From: CBDDFV01 sp965227335
GTDB taxonomy: Bacteria > Planctomycetota > Phycisphaerae > Phycisphaerales > SM1A02
NCBI GenBank assembly: GCA_965227335.1
Contig: CBDDFV010000002.1
Span: forward strand, 124,001-188,000
DNA: 64,000 nucleotides
Reading direction: 5' to 3'
Positions 17,601 through 26,284 of the stretch are shown here, one piece after another. Position 1 is the stretch's first letter, and each line of letters begins with the position of its first letter. Made by a program: the position numbers and the translations under genes. The notes below the pieces were generated by a model. It had not been told where the DNA came from, did not search any database, and saw only the letters and a list, made by a program, of their open reading frames with translations.

Positions 17601-18677
17601 AACGGGGCGGGGATGTCCTCGACGTTCTCGAAGCTGAAGGCGACGGCGAAGACGACGGATCTGAGCCGGGGGATCAACGTCGCGTTCAACGTGGACGCCG
17701 GTTCGCCGGGTCGTCCGGCGGGCGGCGTGACCGCGGAGGCGCTGGTCCGTCGTTTCCTCAATGACGAGGGGGCGATCGAGTCCGGTCGGGCGGTGATGGA
17801 CGGGACGGTGAAGGCGACGAAGGCTCCGACCGCGGTGCTCGGCGCCTTCACGACGCTGGCCGGATCGATCGAGGCGGCGATCGGGGCGGAGATGAACCTC
17901 GACGGCCGGTTCCAGGGACTGGGTCCGAAGACGGGGGAGGTCGAGATGACCTTCACCGCGCCGAACAGCACCGCGAAGGTGGACGTCTACCACACGGGCG
18001 CGTCCTGGTTCGTGAAGCCGGACGACAGCGAACCGCTCGTCGCGACGCTCAACGTGACGGCCGCGTTGCGGGAGCAGTTGCTGTCGAGCATTCACCCGGT
18101 GCTGCGGGACATTCGCAGCGACTCGCCGCTGAAGGTGACGATGCCGCTGCTGCTCATGCCCACGGACGGGAACCTCGCGGGACTGCGGTCGGACTTCACG
18201 GTGGAGCTGGGCAAGGTTCAGCTTGACCGGGGGTCGCTCCTCCTGGCGGCGCTGGCCCTGGCCAAGGTGGACGCCTCGCAGAAGACCATCCCCGCGACGT
18301 TCCAGCCGATTGTGGTGAAGATCCGTAACGGAAAGCTGACGTACGACCGGTTCACGCTGACCACGGCGGACCTGGAGATGGCGTTCCAGGGCGAGGTGGA
18401 TCTGGTGAAGCGGACGCTGAATCTGCGAACCGAAGCGCCGCTGAGCCAGCTCGCGGCCACGATCGTCCCGCGCGAGATCAAGGCGCTGGAGTACACCGGC
18501 GACCCGATGATCCCGCTGCTGTTCGTGGGGTCCATCGACAAGCCGCAGGTGAAGCTCGCGGACGACGCGGTGAAGCGGATCCTCGACAACGCGGCCCAGA
18601 AGGGCATTCAGAAGGGGCTCGGCGAACTGTTCGAGAAGCTCGACAAGGACAAGCAGGGGGCGGGCGACGGGGGCTAG
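14604..18677 (+). CDS. AsmA-like giant envelope protein
   Basis: The protein has 1357 residues: a single N-terminal membrane anchor (KKLLIALVILVVLGLVLVGV, about 2-24) and then one long repetitive beta-rich region. Short Val/Thr/Asp-rich strands alternate with ALxGDV/ITLxGxL-type turns. The end (about 1220-1357) contains IRNGKLTYDRFTLTTADLEM, FQGEVDLVKRTLNLRTEAPL and GSIDKPQVKLADDAV. These match the C-terminal pattern of AsmA-family proteins, which bridge the envelope and take part in phospholipid transport to the outer membrane. The assignment comes from architecture and the C-terminal motif. GGAGGAAAGG upstream supports the ATG. It is monocistronic. The anchor places the bulk of the protein in the periplasm. 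Confidence 0.75.
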   Translation: MKKLLIALVILVVLGLVLVGVTPMLISAGLGKGAIIGAIEENLNAKADYDTLKVTWFSGVTLDDFTVTEGSEQVAKLNLTLDQGLFGLLSGGAIDASVGGTVKLNRDAEGKTTIDRIVKTDPGAKPPAPTSTDPPLAGMPNVSVTFNDLTVETDNVVAGQSLAIRGLNGRVSAARGAPVKADLKGTSAVGAESGPFTLTGEIAQLITAAGELNPFGAQGAMKLSIAAFPVQLDEQAFVLRNAVVDLAAPGLTEKATVTVNGELAPQGAAAGGPGAINGRLELAKLLNDRGQVALTDAASLDGMIELTNVPLEVDGRSIAVSRAAVTINGAPLTEKITLDIMTDARIDGAAPSTLTGSFTIDKPLRPVTMAPADFFAALTDADAKEPVVTAGITSISGTLKGDDAPTALIQPFLAGTPVRLSRDVGATVDIDATIVGGDSPRVTAVVNGAHLDVDLAAAVDPATQRMSGDRLAVSGRLHPELVQELAGVGLDAPRAFALTEGQFTIPAPDASGARPVDEIAFSGVVNLDGTSQVTLPAEDDAALVVLAVGPTRVEVMSPALGRMIQARGSSSVDGAAITFDEVIDGVIGGDPEVPVAARARAAGTLTVTNITPALLAKLAPAQAELLGNALAAPATLTVETSALNESDLAATVRVDAGETLNVDLMGVRTDGVFAAHRVDVTATATPDLVVALQADAEAPVRIADDAVVRVSMAGDPRPVIDLRTNELVLGDAGIPLEIEATSARVMAPGLEGEAVVDAVRAQTTLAMNDAGGLKSPVVVAITQGGVTLTQPPGMTGPVQLAALKGDVSVGLDGATGIAAKGSAALRDPTANASVAALAYDVNVPPGEGAAPTGSVTLSEIDVARLEALTGQPLTGVLGDRGRVEASATASGAVTSITSTLAFPRLSGTVRADIDDTFINATADIPSFTVTKDAATAFLKPADPAADPATVLTVTKDVTIAPTVRAFRAPLALFTGETATVDPASVNIDLALTSSDIAVANGAGMSSTFSKLKATAKTTDLSRGINVAFNVDAGSPGRPAGGVTAEALVRRFLNDEGAIESGRAVMDGTVKATKAPTAVLGAFTTLAGSIEAAIGAEMNLDGRFQGLGPKTGEVEMTFTAPNSTAKVDVYHTGASWFVKPDDSEPLVATLNVTAALREQLLSSIHPVLRDIRSDSPLKVTMPLLLMPTDGNLAGLRSDFTVELGKVQLDRGSLLLAALALAKVDASQKTIPATFQPIVVKIRNGKLTYDRFTLTTADLEMAFQGEVDLVKRTLNLRTEAPLSQLAATIVPREIKALEYTGDPMIPLLFVGSIDKPQVKLADDAVKRILDNAAQKGIQKGLGELFEKLDKDKQGAGDGG

Positions 18678-18782
18678 GCGTCCGGCGGGGGTGATCAGAC
18701 CGCGGGTGGCCCCCCGCCGCGATTTTCTCGCATGGATGGATAAGGCGACTGAGGGCGACCATTCATGCGAAAGGAGCCGGCC

Positions 18783-19991
18783 ATGACCGGCATGACGCGA
18801 TTGATGTGTACGCTGGCGGCGTCGAGCGCCGCCGCGCTGGGTGTGTTCGCGGAACCGGCGTCGGGTCACGACCTGCTGCCGCCGGCGTTCCGGGGTCAGC
18901 CGGGGACGACGTTCCAGGGATGGGAGTTCAGTACGGGACGGCTCGGGCGTCCGGACGCGGAGTGCACGTGGCAGAACCCGCACGGCGTTCCGCGGGCGAG
19001 ACGTTCGGGACCGACGATGTATCTTCAGCAGTTCGCCGGGCTTCAGGGCGTGATGTGCGTCGTGAACGCGGGGGACAGCCTGCGGTTCCACGTGCCGAAC
19101 GTTGATGATCCGACGATGTTCAAGACCATCTGGGTGCAGGTGGTCTTTCATTCGCACGGGGGAAGCGACATTGCGGTATCGGCGACGGACAGCGCGTCGG
19201 GCGCCGCGGCGCTGCCGCTGAGTTCACAGGATCTGCCCGTGCCGGGTCATCCCACGTGGACGCACCGAACGACCACGTTCTGTTTCCTGAACGGGTGTCC
19301 GCCGGCGGTGACGGTGGATGTGACGGCGTTGTTCGATCATGTGGACATCGACCAGGTGATCATCGACACCGCCTGCGTGCCGGACTGCCTGGATCTGCCC
19401 GCTCCCGCGTTGCCCGGCGATTTCGACGGGGACGGTCATCCCGACGACGCGGACAACGCGCCCGGCGTGGCGAACCCGAACCAGCTGGACTGCGACCTGG
19501 ACGGCATCGGCAACCCCTCGGATCTCTGGGGCATCTGTCCGTTCGGCAGTCCGAACGAACCCGAGGCGTGCGGGCGCGACGCCAACGGCGGCTGCAACTC
19601 GACCCCGCCCGCGTTCCACACGCTCGCCTGTCCGGGGCAGGTCTGCGGGACCGCCTGGGCGAACGCCGGCGTACGGGACACGGACTGGTACGAGATCACG
19701 GTGGATGATCTCGATGGGGACGGGAAGGCGGTCGTCTCGGTCGAACTGTGCTCCGCCCTGCCGACGGTGTGCTTCCTGATCGGAGCAAACTGCGCGATCC
19801 TCCCGGTGGAGGCCTCGACCGAAGCAAGCATGGACACGCTCGGCACGTTCTCCGTCTGCGTCGCGGCCCCGGCGACCTACTGGGTCTTCGTCGCCCCCGG
19901 CTCCCTCGCGGGCGGCGTCTTCGACGGCTTCCCGTGCGACACGGTCAACGAGTACCACCTCGCGACCGACTGCTTCGAACCCTGCCCCTAG
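18783..19991 (+). CDS. Secreted protein with calcium-binding (thrombospondin type 3-like) repeats
   Basis: The protein has 402 residues. AAAGGAG ending 7 bases before the ATG at 18783 decides this start over the ATG at 18765. A signal peptide (about 1-28, TLAASSAAALGVFAEPASG) precedes a beta-rich domain of about 180 residues beginning LPPAFRGQPGTTFQGWEF. Then come Asp-rich loops DFDGDGHPDDADNAPG and DCDLDGIGNPSD, typical of thrombospondin type 3 calcium sites. A C-terminal domain follows with cysteine pairs and DTDWYEITVDDLDGDGK, resembling bacterial pre-peptidase C-terminal-type domains. It is probably an exported structural or adhesive protein. No enzyme motif was seen. Confidence 0.8.
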   Translation: MTGMTRLMCTLAASSAAALGVFAEPASGHDLLPPAFRGQPGTTFQGWEFSTGRLGRPDAECTWQNPHGVPRARRSGPTMYLQQFAGLQGVMCVVNAGDSLRFHVPNVDDPTMFKTIWVQVVFHSHGGSDIAVSATDSASGAAALPLSSQDLPVPGHPTWTHRTTTFCFLNGCPPAVTVDVTALFDHVDIDQVIIDTACVPDCLDLPAPALPGDFDGDGHPDDADNAPGVANPNQLDCDLDGIGNPSDLWGICPFGSPNEPEACGRDANGGCNSTPPAFHTLACPGQVCGTAWANAGVRDTDWYEITVDDLDGDGKAVVSVELCSALPTVCFLIGANCAILPVEASTEASMDTLGTFSVCVAAPATYWVFVAPGSLAGGVFDGFPCDTVNEYHLATDCFEPCP

Positions 19992-20008
19992 GGACGAGGC
20001 CCCGGGCG

Positions 20009-20041
20009 TTGGGCGTCAGCCATCGGATCTGGCGCCCGACG
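20009..20041. terminator. Convergent-gene hairpin
   Basis: A 12-bp stem (GTTGGGCGTCAG with CTGGCGCCCGAC, two G-U pairs) and 9-base loop between convergent stops at 19991 and 20061. No U tract flanks it, so termination is inferred from position. Confidence 0.4.
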
Positions 20042-20060
20042 CGATCCGGGACGCTTCGTT

Positions 20061-21182
20061 CTACTTCCAGGCGAGGGGGTATTTGTCGCGTCGGGCGACC
20101 GCGATCGTCGCGTCGGGGAGCGTTGAACTCAATCGCTTCTGCAGCACCTTGAGATAGCCCCGCTCCGTGTTCGTGTGACCGGGGAGGATCACCGCGCAGT
20201 CGCGGGCGAGCGCGCCGAGGACCTCGTGGTGCGACATCTCCCCCGTGATGAACAGGTCGCACCCCTGCGCGATCGCCGGCTGGAGGAGCGACCCGCCCGA
20301 CCCGACGCACACGCCGATCATCTTCACCTTGCGCGACCCGCCGCTCGCCGGCGCGACCTTCACGCCCTTCACGCCGAGCCGCTTCTTCACCGCGACGATG
20401 ATCTCGCTGAGCGGGGCCGGGCGGTCGAGGGTGAGCCGACGGCCCTCGCCGGTGGTGCGTTCAGGTCGGGCCGTGAGAGCGTAGATCTCGATCGGGGGCT
20501 CTTCGTACGGATGCACCTCGCGCAGCGTCGCGACCGCGAGGGGAAGCGAGCCGGCCGGGCAGACCATCTCGAGACGCACCTCGTCGACACGTTCGAGCCG
20601 GCCCCGCTCGCCGACGGCCGGGTCCGTGTCGTCGCCGCCGCGGAAGGTGCCGGTCCCGTCAATCATGAACGAGCACTGTCGGTAGGCGCCGATCCGGCCG
20701 GCCCCGACGGACGCGAGGCCGTCGCGGATGCGATCGCACGCGTCGGCGGGACAGAAGGTGACGAGCTTGTGCGATTCGGAGGGCCGGTGGGCGGGGGCGG
20801 GGGTGATCGCGCGGCGGTCGCCGGCGGGCAGGCCGTCGAGCAGCCAGTCGTTCATCCCCCCGGGCACGGCGTCGAGGGCGGAGTGCGGGGAGTAGATCGC
20901 AATCCCGTGACGCGCGGCGAGCAGCAGCACGCGTCGGTCGGGATGGTCCGCGGTGAGGGACTGAATCGGTCGGAAGAGGGGCGGGTGGTACGCCACCACC
21001 GCGTCGACGCCGCGCTCGATCGCCTCGTTCACGACGGCTTCGGTGAGGTCGATGGTGAGGAGGATCAGACCGGCGTCGGCGTGTCGATCGCCGAGGAGCA
21101 GTCCGGTGTTGTCCCATTCGCCCGCGAGTCGGGGCGGCGCGATGGATTCCATGGCGTCAATGAGTCGGGCAACGGTCGTCAC
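20061..21182 (-). CDS. Nif3-like dinuclear metal-centre protein
   Basis: This is a 373-residue long-form Nif3/YqfO/YbgI family protein. Motifs are LAGEWDNTGLLLGD, DLTEAVVNEAIERGVDAVVAYHPPLF, YSPHSALDAVPGGMNDWLL, the inserted domain with EVHPYEEPPIEIY, and the C-terminal GEMSHHEVLGALARDCAVILPGHTNTERG. The histidines and aspartates of these segments build the two-metal site. It is often annotated as GTP cyclohydrolase I type 2, but its physiological role is unsettled. The start is a GTG at 21182. Its start overlaps by 26 bases the end of the glycosyltransferase-like gene upstream, so the pair is probably one transcript. Confidence 0.92.
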   Translation of the reverse strand: MTTVARLIDAMESIAPPRLAGEWDNTGLLLGDRHADAGLILLTIDLTEAVVNEAIERGVDAVVAYHPPLFRPIQSLTADHPDRRVLLLAARHGIAIYSPHSALDAVPGGMNDWLLDGLPAGDRRAITPAPAHRPSESHKLVTFCPADACDRIRDGLASVGAGRIGAYRQCSFMIDGTGTFRGGDDTDPAVGERGRLERVDEVRLEMVCPAGSLPLAVATLREVHPYEEPPIEIYALTARPERTTGEGRRLTLDRPAPLSEIIVAVKKRLGVKGVKVAPASGGSRKVKMIGVCVGSGGSLLQPAIAQGCDLFITGEMSHHEVLGALARDCAVILPGHTNTERGYLKVLQKRLSSTLPDATIAVARRDKYPLAWK

Positions 21183-22611
21183 GTTCGATCCTCACGGGCG
21201 GTTGGGTGAAGCAGCGGCGCAGGTCGATCAGGAGCGCGATCGCGACCGGCGTCCACGCGCCGACCATGATCCACGGGGAGATCGTCCAGTCAACCGGATC
21301 GCCGAGGACGGCGTAGCCCCAGGGGATGGTGAAGGCGGCGGTCCACACCGCGAACGAGCGGGCCCGCGGGAACAGCACGAGCGCCCACAGCAGGTACCAG
21401 GGGTGCGCCGTCGCGGAGAGGAGGACCATGGCGAGGAGCATGGCCTGTCCGCCCGTCCACATGTCGCGGGCGCGTCGGAAGATGATCGCGGCGATCCCGA
21501 CGAAGAGGGCCAGGCACACGCCGCGGGCGAGTTGCTCCTGGGGATCGTTGGACCATGTCGGCGTGAGGCGTTCGATGATCCAGAGGAGGGGTTCGTAGAT
21601 CGGTCCGAAGTGCGCCCACTTGAGCGTGAAGCGGGAGGCGGTCGCCGCGAGATTGGCGAGGGCGACGCCGCCGTCGAACCACCAGAACGGCGCGGCGAGG
21701 GCGATGCAGGTCAGCGCCCCGATCGCGCCGGACCAGACCCACCGACACCACCATCGGCCGCGGAGCATCAGGGCGACGAGTGGAATCACGAAGGGCTTGC
21801 ACATCGCGGCGCACGCGAGGGGGACGGTGAAGCGTCCGACGTGGCGCGGCGCGACTTCGGCGAGCAGGAGCGCCCCCACGAGGAACGGGAGTCCGACCGC
21901 GTCCTGATGGCCCGAGCCGGCGATCTCGATGACGGCGAGCGGATGCCAGGCGTAGAGGGCGACGAGCCACGGCGAGCCGCGACTTCGGCGGACGGCGACG
22001 CAGAGCAGACCGATCGCGACGAGTTCGAAGCCGATGAAGACGAAGCGAAAGGCGTCGAGGGCGCGTCTCGGGTCCGATTGGTCGCCGACGATCACGCCCG
22101 CCGCGCCGAAGGCGAACTGGCTGGTCGGGAGGTAGATCGTGTGAAGTTCGGGGTTGTTGACGTGCGCGGCGACGTCGTTTTCCCCGGGCCAGCGTTCGGG
22201 GGCGTGCACGCGATCCTCCGGGCGGACGTGGTAGGGATTGACGCCGTGGGCCACATTCCGGCCGTCGAGGACATAGCGGTGGATGTCGTCGGAGAGCGTG
22301 GGCGGGTGCGTCAGGACGACGGCGACGCGGGCGACCAGCGCCACGGCGATGACGATCGCGCTCGACGTCAGGAACGCCGAATCCCGGTGGTCGGCCGGTC
22401 GGCGGACGACGAGCCAGAGGGCGGTCAGGGCGCCGACGTTGAGCAGGAAGGGGAATCGCCACCAGCGGACCAGCGCGTCGAGGTTGCCGGGCCCCGCGTC
22501 GGCGGCGCGGCTGACGACGAGGTCCCCCGCCATCCACGCGTGCAGCCCGACCGTCGCCGCCGCGATGACGATGACGAGCAGCCGGCGACGATCGGAGGAC
22601 GACGTGGGCAC
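21157..22611 (-). CDS. Polytopic membrane protein, glycosyltransferase (GT-C/DUF2029-like)
   Basis: This protein has about 484 residues and 11-13 hydrophobic helices. An early acidic DDIHRYVLDGR motif after the second or third helix is typical of GT-C mannosyltransferases that use polyprenyl-phosphate sugars. HPLAVIEIAGSGHQDA and ATAHPWYLLWALVLF resemble the GT87/DUF2029 group. The acceptor is unknown. I chose the GTG at 22611 because the longer ATG at 22680 would place the dnaK terminator hairpin inside the coding region. It overlaps the Nif3-like gene downstream. Confidence 0.75.
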   Translation of the reverse strand: MPTSSSDRRRLLVIVIAAATVGLHAWMAGDLVVSRAADAGPGNLDALVRWWRFPFLLNVGALTALWLVVRRPADHRDSAFLTSSAIVIAVALVARVAVVLTHPPTLSDDIHRYVLDGRNVAHGVNPYHVRPEDRVHAPERWPGENDVAAHVNNPELHTIYLPTSQFAFGAAGVIVGDQSDPRRALDAFRFVFIGFELVAIGLLCVAVRRSRGSPWLVALYAWHPLAVIEIAGSGHQDAVGLPFLVGALLLAEVAPRHVGRFTVPLACAAMCKPFVIPLVALMLRGRWWCRWVWSGAIGALTCIALAAPFWWFDGGVALANLAATASRFTLKWAHFGPIYEPLLWIIERLTPTWSNDPQEQLARGVCLALFVGIAAIIFRRARDMWTGGQAMLLAMVLLSATAHPWYLLWALVLFPRARSFAVWTAAFTIPWGYAVLGDPVDWTISPWIMVGAWTPVAIALLIDLRRCFTQPPVRIERDDRCPTH

Positions 22612-22637
22612 GCGGAGATTGTACGCGTGGCAAAAGG

Positions 22638-22670
22638 CGACACGCCGATCCGTCGGGGATCGGCGTGTCG
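22638..22670 (-). terminator. dnaK terminator
   Basis: A 14-bp perfect stem (CGACACGCCGATCC with GGATCGGCGTGTCG), 5-base loop, then CCTTTTGCC on the minus strand, about 60 bases after the dnaK stop. Confidence 0.75.
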
Positions 22671-22728
22671 TGACATTCACGTCGCGGGGCGGTGGATTCG
22701 TCCCGCGTCGCTCAGGTGATCGGAAGGA

Positions 22729-24642
22729 TCACTCCTTGTCGTTCTTGACCTCGTACTCGGCGTCGATGACGTCGTCATCGCTCGCAGCGTCGCCGTCGCC
22801 GGTCGCGCCGCCGTCCGCTCCGGGCGTTCCGGCGCCGGCGGCGGTGGCTTCGTAAACGGCCTTGCCGAGTTCGATCGAGGCCTGGTTGAGGTTCTCGAGG
22901 GCGGCGGTGATGGCGTCCTTGTCGTCGGTCTTGAGCTTGTCCTCGAGATTCGAGAGCGCCGACTCGATGTTGCCGCGAGCTTCGGAGGAGATCTTGTCTC
23001 CGTGCTCCTCGAGCGACTTGCGGGTCGAGTGGACGACGACCTCCGCCTGGTTCTTGGCGTCGACGAGTTCGCGCTTCGCCTTGTCGGCGGCGGCGTTTTC
23101 TTCCGCCTCCCGCTTCATGCGCTCGATTTCCTCATCCGAGAGTCCGGACGAGCCGGTGATCTGGATGTTCTGGCTCTTGCCGGTCGCCTTGTCGGTGGCG
23201 GAGACGGAGAGAATGCCGTTGGCGTCGATGGCGAATTCGACTTCGATCTGCGGCATGCCGCGCGGCGCCGGCGGGATATCCGTGAGGTCGAACCGGCCGA
23301 GCGAGCGGTTATCGTTCGCGAATTCGCGCTCGCCCTGGAGGACGTGAATCGTGACGGACGTCTGACTGTCCGCGGCGGTCGAGAAGGTTTCCTTCCGCGA
23401 GGTGGGGATGGTGGTGTTCTTCTCGATGAGCGGGGTCATGACGCCGCCGAGGGTTTCGACGCCGAGGGAGAGCGGGGTGACGTCGAGCAGAAGCACGTCT
23501 TTCACGTCGCCCTGGAGGACGCCCCCCTGGATCGCCGCGCCGATGGCGACGACTTCATCCGGGTTGATGGACTTGTCGAGTTCTTCGGTCTTGAAGATCT
23601 CCTTGGCGATCTGCTGGACCTTGGGGATGCGGGTCGAGCCGCCGACCATGACGACGTCGGCGATCTCCGCGGGGTTGAGCTTGGCGTCCTTGAGGGCGGT
23701 CTCGCACGGGCCGCGCAGGCGGTCGAAGAGATCGGAGCAGATCGACTCGAAGGTCGCGCGGGTGACGGTCACCTGCAGGTGCTTCGGGCCGTTCTGGTCG
23801 GCGGTGATGAACGGCAGGTTGACGTTCGTCTCCATCTGCTGGGAGAGTTCGCACTTGGCCTTTTCCGCGGCTTCCTTCAGACGCTGGAGGGCCATCGGGT
23901 CGCTGCGGATGTCGATGCCTTCGGCCTTCTTGAACTCGTCGGCGATGTAATCGATCAGCTTCTGGTCGAAGTCATCGCCGCCGAGGTGGCCGTCGCCGTT
24001 CGAGCTGAGCACCTCGAACACGCCGTCGGCGATGTCGAGGATCGAGATGTCAAAGGTGCCGCCCCCGAGGTCGAAGACCGCGATGCGGGCGGAGGATTTC
24101 TTCTCGAGGCCGTACGCGAGCGCGGCGGCGGTGGGTTCGTTGATGATCCGCTCGACCTTGAGGCCGGCGATCTCGCCCGCGTCCTTCGTCGCCTGACGCT
24201 GGGCGTCGTTGAAGTACGCCGGCACGGTGATCACGGCGCGGTCGACGGTTTCGCCGAGATAGTCCTCCGCGGTCTTCTTGAGTTCCTGGAGGATCATCGC
24301 GGAGATTTCCGGCGGGCTGTAGTCCTTGTCGCGGACCTTCACCTTGACGAGTTCGTCGGCGCCGCCGGTCACTTCGTACGGGACCATCTTCTCTTCGCCG
24401 GTCACTTCGTTGTGACGGCGGCCCATGAAGCGCTTGATGGAGAAGATGGTGTTCTTGGGGTTGGTGACCTGCTGGTGGCGGGCCGGCTGGCCGACGAGGC
24501 GTTCGCCCTTGTCGGTGAACGCGACGACGGACGGCGTGGTGCGGTTGCCGGACGCGTTGATGAGGACCTTGGGGTCGCCGCCTTCCATGACGGCGACCAC
24601 GGAGTTGGTCGTGCCGAGGTCGATGCCGATGATCTTGGACAT
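22729..24642 (-). CDS. dnaK: Molecular chaperone DnaK (Hsp70)
   Basis: This 637-residue ATP-dependent chaperone has an ATPase domain with GIDLGTTNSVVAVMEGG (residues 5-21), a DLGGGTFDISILDI phosphate loop and VGGSTRIPKVQ. A linker and substrate-binding domain follow (DVTPLSLGVETLGGVMT, then NGILSVSATDKATGK). The helical lid ends in an acidic tail (DAEYEVKNDKE), where EEVD-like or DAEFEEV tails are common. GGAG and AGGAAAGGG precede the ATG. No grpE, dnaJ or hrcA is adjacent, and I saw no CIRCE element in the 273-base divergent spacer to uvrC. Confidence 0.98.
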   Translation of the reverse strand: MSKIIGIDLGTTNSVVAVMEGGDPKVLINASGNRTTPSVVAFTDKGERLVGQPARHQQVTNPKNTIFSIKRFMGRRHNEVTGEEKMVPYEVTGGADELVKVKVRDKDYSPPEISAMILQELKKTAEDYLGETVDRAVITVPAYFNDAQRQATKDAGEIAGLKVERIINEPTAAALAYGLEKKSSARIAVFDLGGGTFDISILDIADGVFEVLSSNGDGHLGGDDFDQKLIDYIADEFKKAEGIDIRSDPMALQRLKEAAEKAKCELSQQMETNVNLPFITADQNGPKHLQVTVTRATFESICSDLFDRLRGPCETALKDAKLNPAEIADVVMVGGSTRIPKVQQIAKEIFKTEELDKSINPDEVVAIGAAIQGGVLQGDVKDVLLLDVTPLSLGVETLGGVMTPLIEKNTTIPTSRKETFSTAADSQTSVTIHVLQGEREFANDNRSLGRFDLTDIPPAPRGMPQIEVEFAIDANGILSVSATDKATGKSQNIQITGSSGLSDEEIERMKREAEENAAADKAKRELVDAKNQAEVVVHSTRKSLEEHGDKISSEARGNIESALSNLEDKLKTDDKDAITAALENLNQASIELGKAVYEATAAGAGTPGADGGATGDGDAASDDDVIDAEYEVKNDKE

Positions 24643-24915
24643 GGTCTCCAGCCCTTTCCTGCGAGTGCGTCGATCGCGGCCGGACGCCGCGAGAATCAGT
24701 GAGGTTCAATCGTCTGCGGGACGGTCCCGGACGGTCGTCCGCTTCCAGAAGATGCAAGGCGGGCGCCAGCGTAATCGGGCCTGACGGGGTCGTGAGCGGG
24801 GGTGAGCGGGCCAAATCGGGCGACGGGACGACCGTCTGCTGCCAATATGGCGGACCACGATCGCGTCGGGCGACGGGGACGGAACGCCCCGCCGGCGGGC
24901 CCCTACCATTGGGCC

Positions 24916-26277
24916 ATGTCCACCGAGGCCGGACCCGACCCCGCCGGGGGCCGTTCTGATCGGCTGGCGCGGCTGCTCAAGGCGGCCCGCGCCCTGCCGC
25001 GCGATCCCGGCGTCTATCTCATGAAGGACGCCGACGAGACCGTGATCTACGTCGGCAAGGCGGGCGCCCTTCGCGACCGGGTCAGCTCCTACTTCGTGCC
25101 GTCAGCCGATCTCGGGCACAAGAAACAGCAGATGCTCGAGGTCGTCGAGACCTTCGACACCATTCCGTGCGAGGGCGAATGGGAGGCGCTGCTCATGGAG
25201 TCGCGGCTCATCAAGGACATCCGCCCGCGCTTCAACACGCGCTTAACGGACGACAAGACGTTCCCCTATCTCGCGATCACGATGCGCGACGACTTTCCCG
25301 GCGTCTTCATCACGCGGAACCCGTCCGATCCGGAGTTCAAGGGCGCGAAGATGCTCGGCCCGTTCACGTCCGTCGCGGCGTTGCGCGAATCGGTGCAGCT
25401 CTTGCAGCGGGTGTTCAAGTACCGCACGTGCACGCTGGACATCGAGGAAGGGAACCCGAAGAACCAGTATTTCCGACCGTGCCTGCTGCACGCGATCAAC
25501 CAGTGCACCGCGCCGTGCGCCGATCGCATCAGCAAGGAGGCGTACCGGCGCGACATCCAGCGCTTCGCGCGGTTTCTGACGTCGAAGCGGTCCGCGGTGC
25601 TGCGGGACCTGACAAAGGAGATGGAGGCGGCGTCGAAGGCCACGCGGTTCGAAGAGGCCGCGGCGTTGCGCGACCAGATTCGGGCGATCGAGAAGCTGGC
25701 CGAACGGGGCGACGTCGGCGACGGCTGGCAGCCGGAGGTGACGGTGTTCGCCACCGATCCCGCCGCCGCCGTGCGGTCGCTGCAGCGGACGCTCGGCCTG
25801 GACGACCCGATTCGCGGCATGGAGGCGATCGACATCGCGCACCTGCAGGGCGGCGAGACGGTGGGGTCGATGGTGTGTTTCATTGACGGGCGGCCGTTCA
25901 AGGACGGCTATCGCCGCTACAAGATCCAGAGCGCCGACAATGACGATTACATGTCGATCCGTGAGGTCGTGTCACGTCGGTATCGGGAGGCGGGCCGCGG
26001 GAACGAACTGTACCCGGATGTGATCCTGATCGACGGCGGGCTCGGGCAGTTGCACGCCGCGCTGGAAGCGTTCGAGGACGTCGCGGTTCAGCCGCCGATG
26101 GTGATCAGCCTTGCGAAGAAGGAGGAGCTGATCTACGTGCAGGAGCGGGCGGAGCCGATTCGACTGGGGCGGGAGAACCCGGGGTTGAAGTTGTGCCAGG
26201 CGATCCGGGACGAAGCGCACCGATTCGCGCAGCACTATCACCATGTGCTGCGGCGCAAGCGGGTGCTGGAGGAGTAG
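24916..26277 (+). CDS. uvrC: Excinuclease ABC subunit C, short form lacking the C-terminal HhH domain
   Basis: The protein has 453 residues against about 600 for typical UvrC. It has an N-terminal GIY-YIG nuclease (GVYLMKDADETVIYVGKAG, residues 32-50), the cysteine segment (FRPCLLHAINQCTAPCADRI), a UVR motif for UvrB contact (RFEEAAALRDQIRAIEKL) and the RNase H-like endonuclease domain. Catalytic segments AIDIAHLQGGETVGSMVCF, VILIDGGLGQLHAAL and IRDEAHRFAQHYHHVLRRK are intact. The protein ends right after this, where tandem helix-hairpin-helix motifs normally follow. Both incision nucleases therefore look complete, while the DNA-binding tail is missing. The stop is clean and no downstream HhH remnant was seen before the convergent gene at 26285. 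Confidence 0.93.
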   Translation: MSTEAGPDPAGGRSDRLARLLKAARALPRDPGVYLMKDADETVIYVGKAGALRDRVSSYFVPSADLGHKKQQMLEVVETFDTIPCEGEWEALLMESRLIKDIRPRFNTRLTDDKTFPYLAITMRDDFPGVFITRNPSDPEFKGAKMLGPFTSVAALRESVQLLQRVFKYRTCTLDIEEGNPKNQYFRPCLLHAINQCTAPCADRISKEAYRRDIQRFARFLTSKRSAVLRDLTKEMEAASKATRFEEAAALRDQIRAIEKLAERGDVGDGWQPEVTVFATDPAAAVRSLQRTLGLDDPIRGMEAIDIAHLQGGETVGSMVCFIDGRPFKDGYRRYKIQSADNDDYMSIREVVSRRYREAGRGNELYPDVILIDGGLGQLHAALEAFEDVAVQPPMVISLAKKEELIYVQERAEPIRLGRENPGLKLCQAIRDEAHRFAQHYHHVLRRKRVLEE

Positions 26278-26284
26278 GTTCGAC

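Noticed and set aside
14358..19157. Very long open frame (about 1600 codons) antisense to the AsmA-like gene
   Set aside because: The translation is Arg/His-rich without domains, a usual by-product of G/C-ending codons on the other strand. The plus-strand frame has an anchor, a ribosome binding site and family motifs.
22612..22680. ATG at 22680 as start of the glycosyltransferase-like gene
   Set aside because: It would put the strong dnaK terminator hairpin inside the coding region.
24643..24915. CIRCE/HrcA operator before dnaK
   Set aside because: No TTAGCACTC/GAGTGCTAA inverted repeat is present in the divergent spacer.
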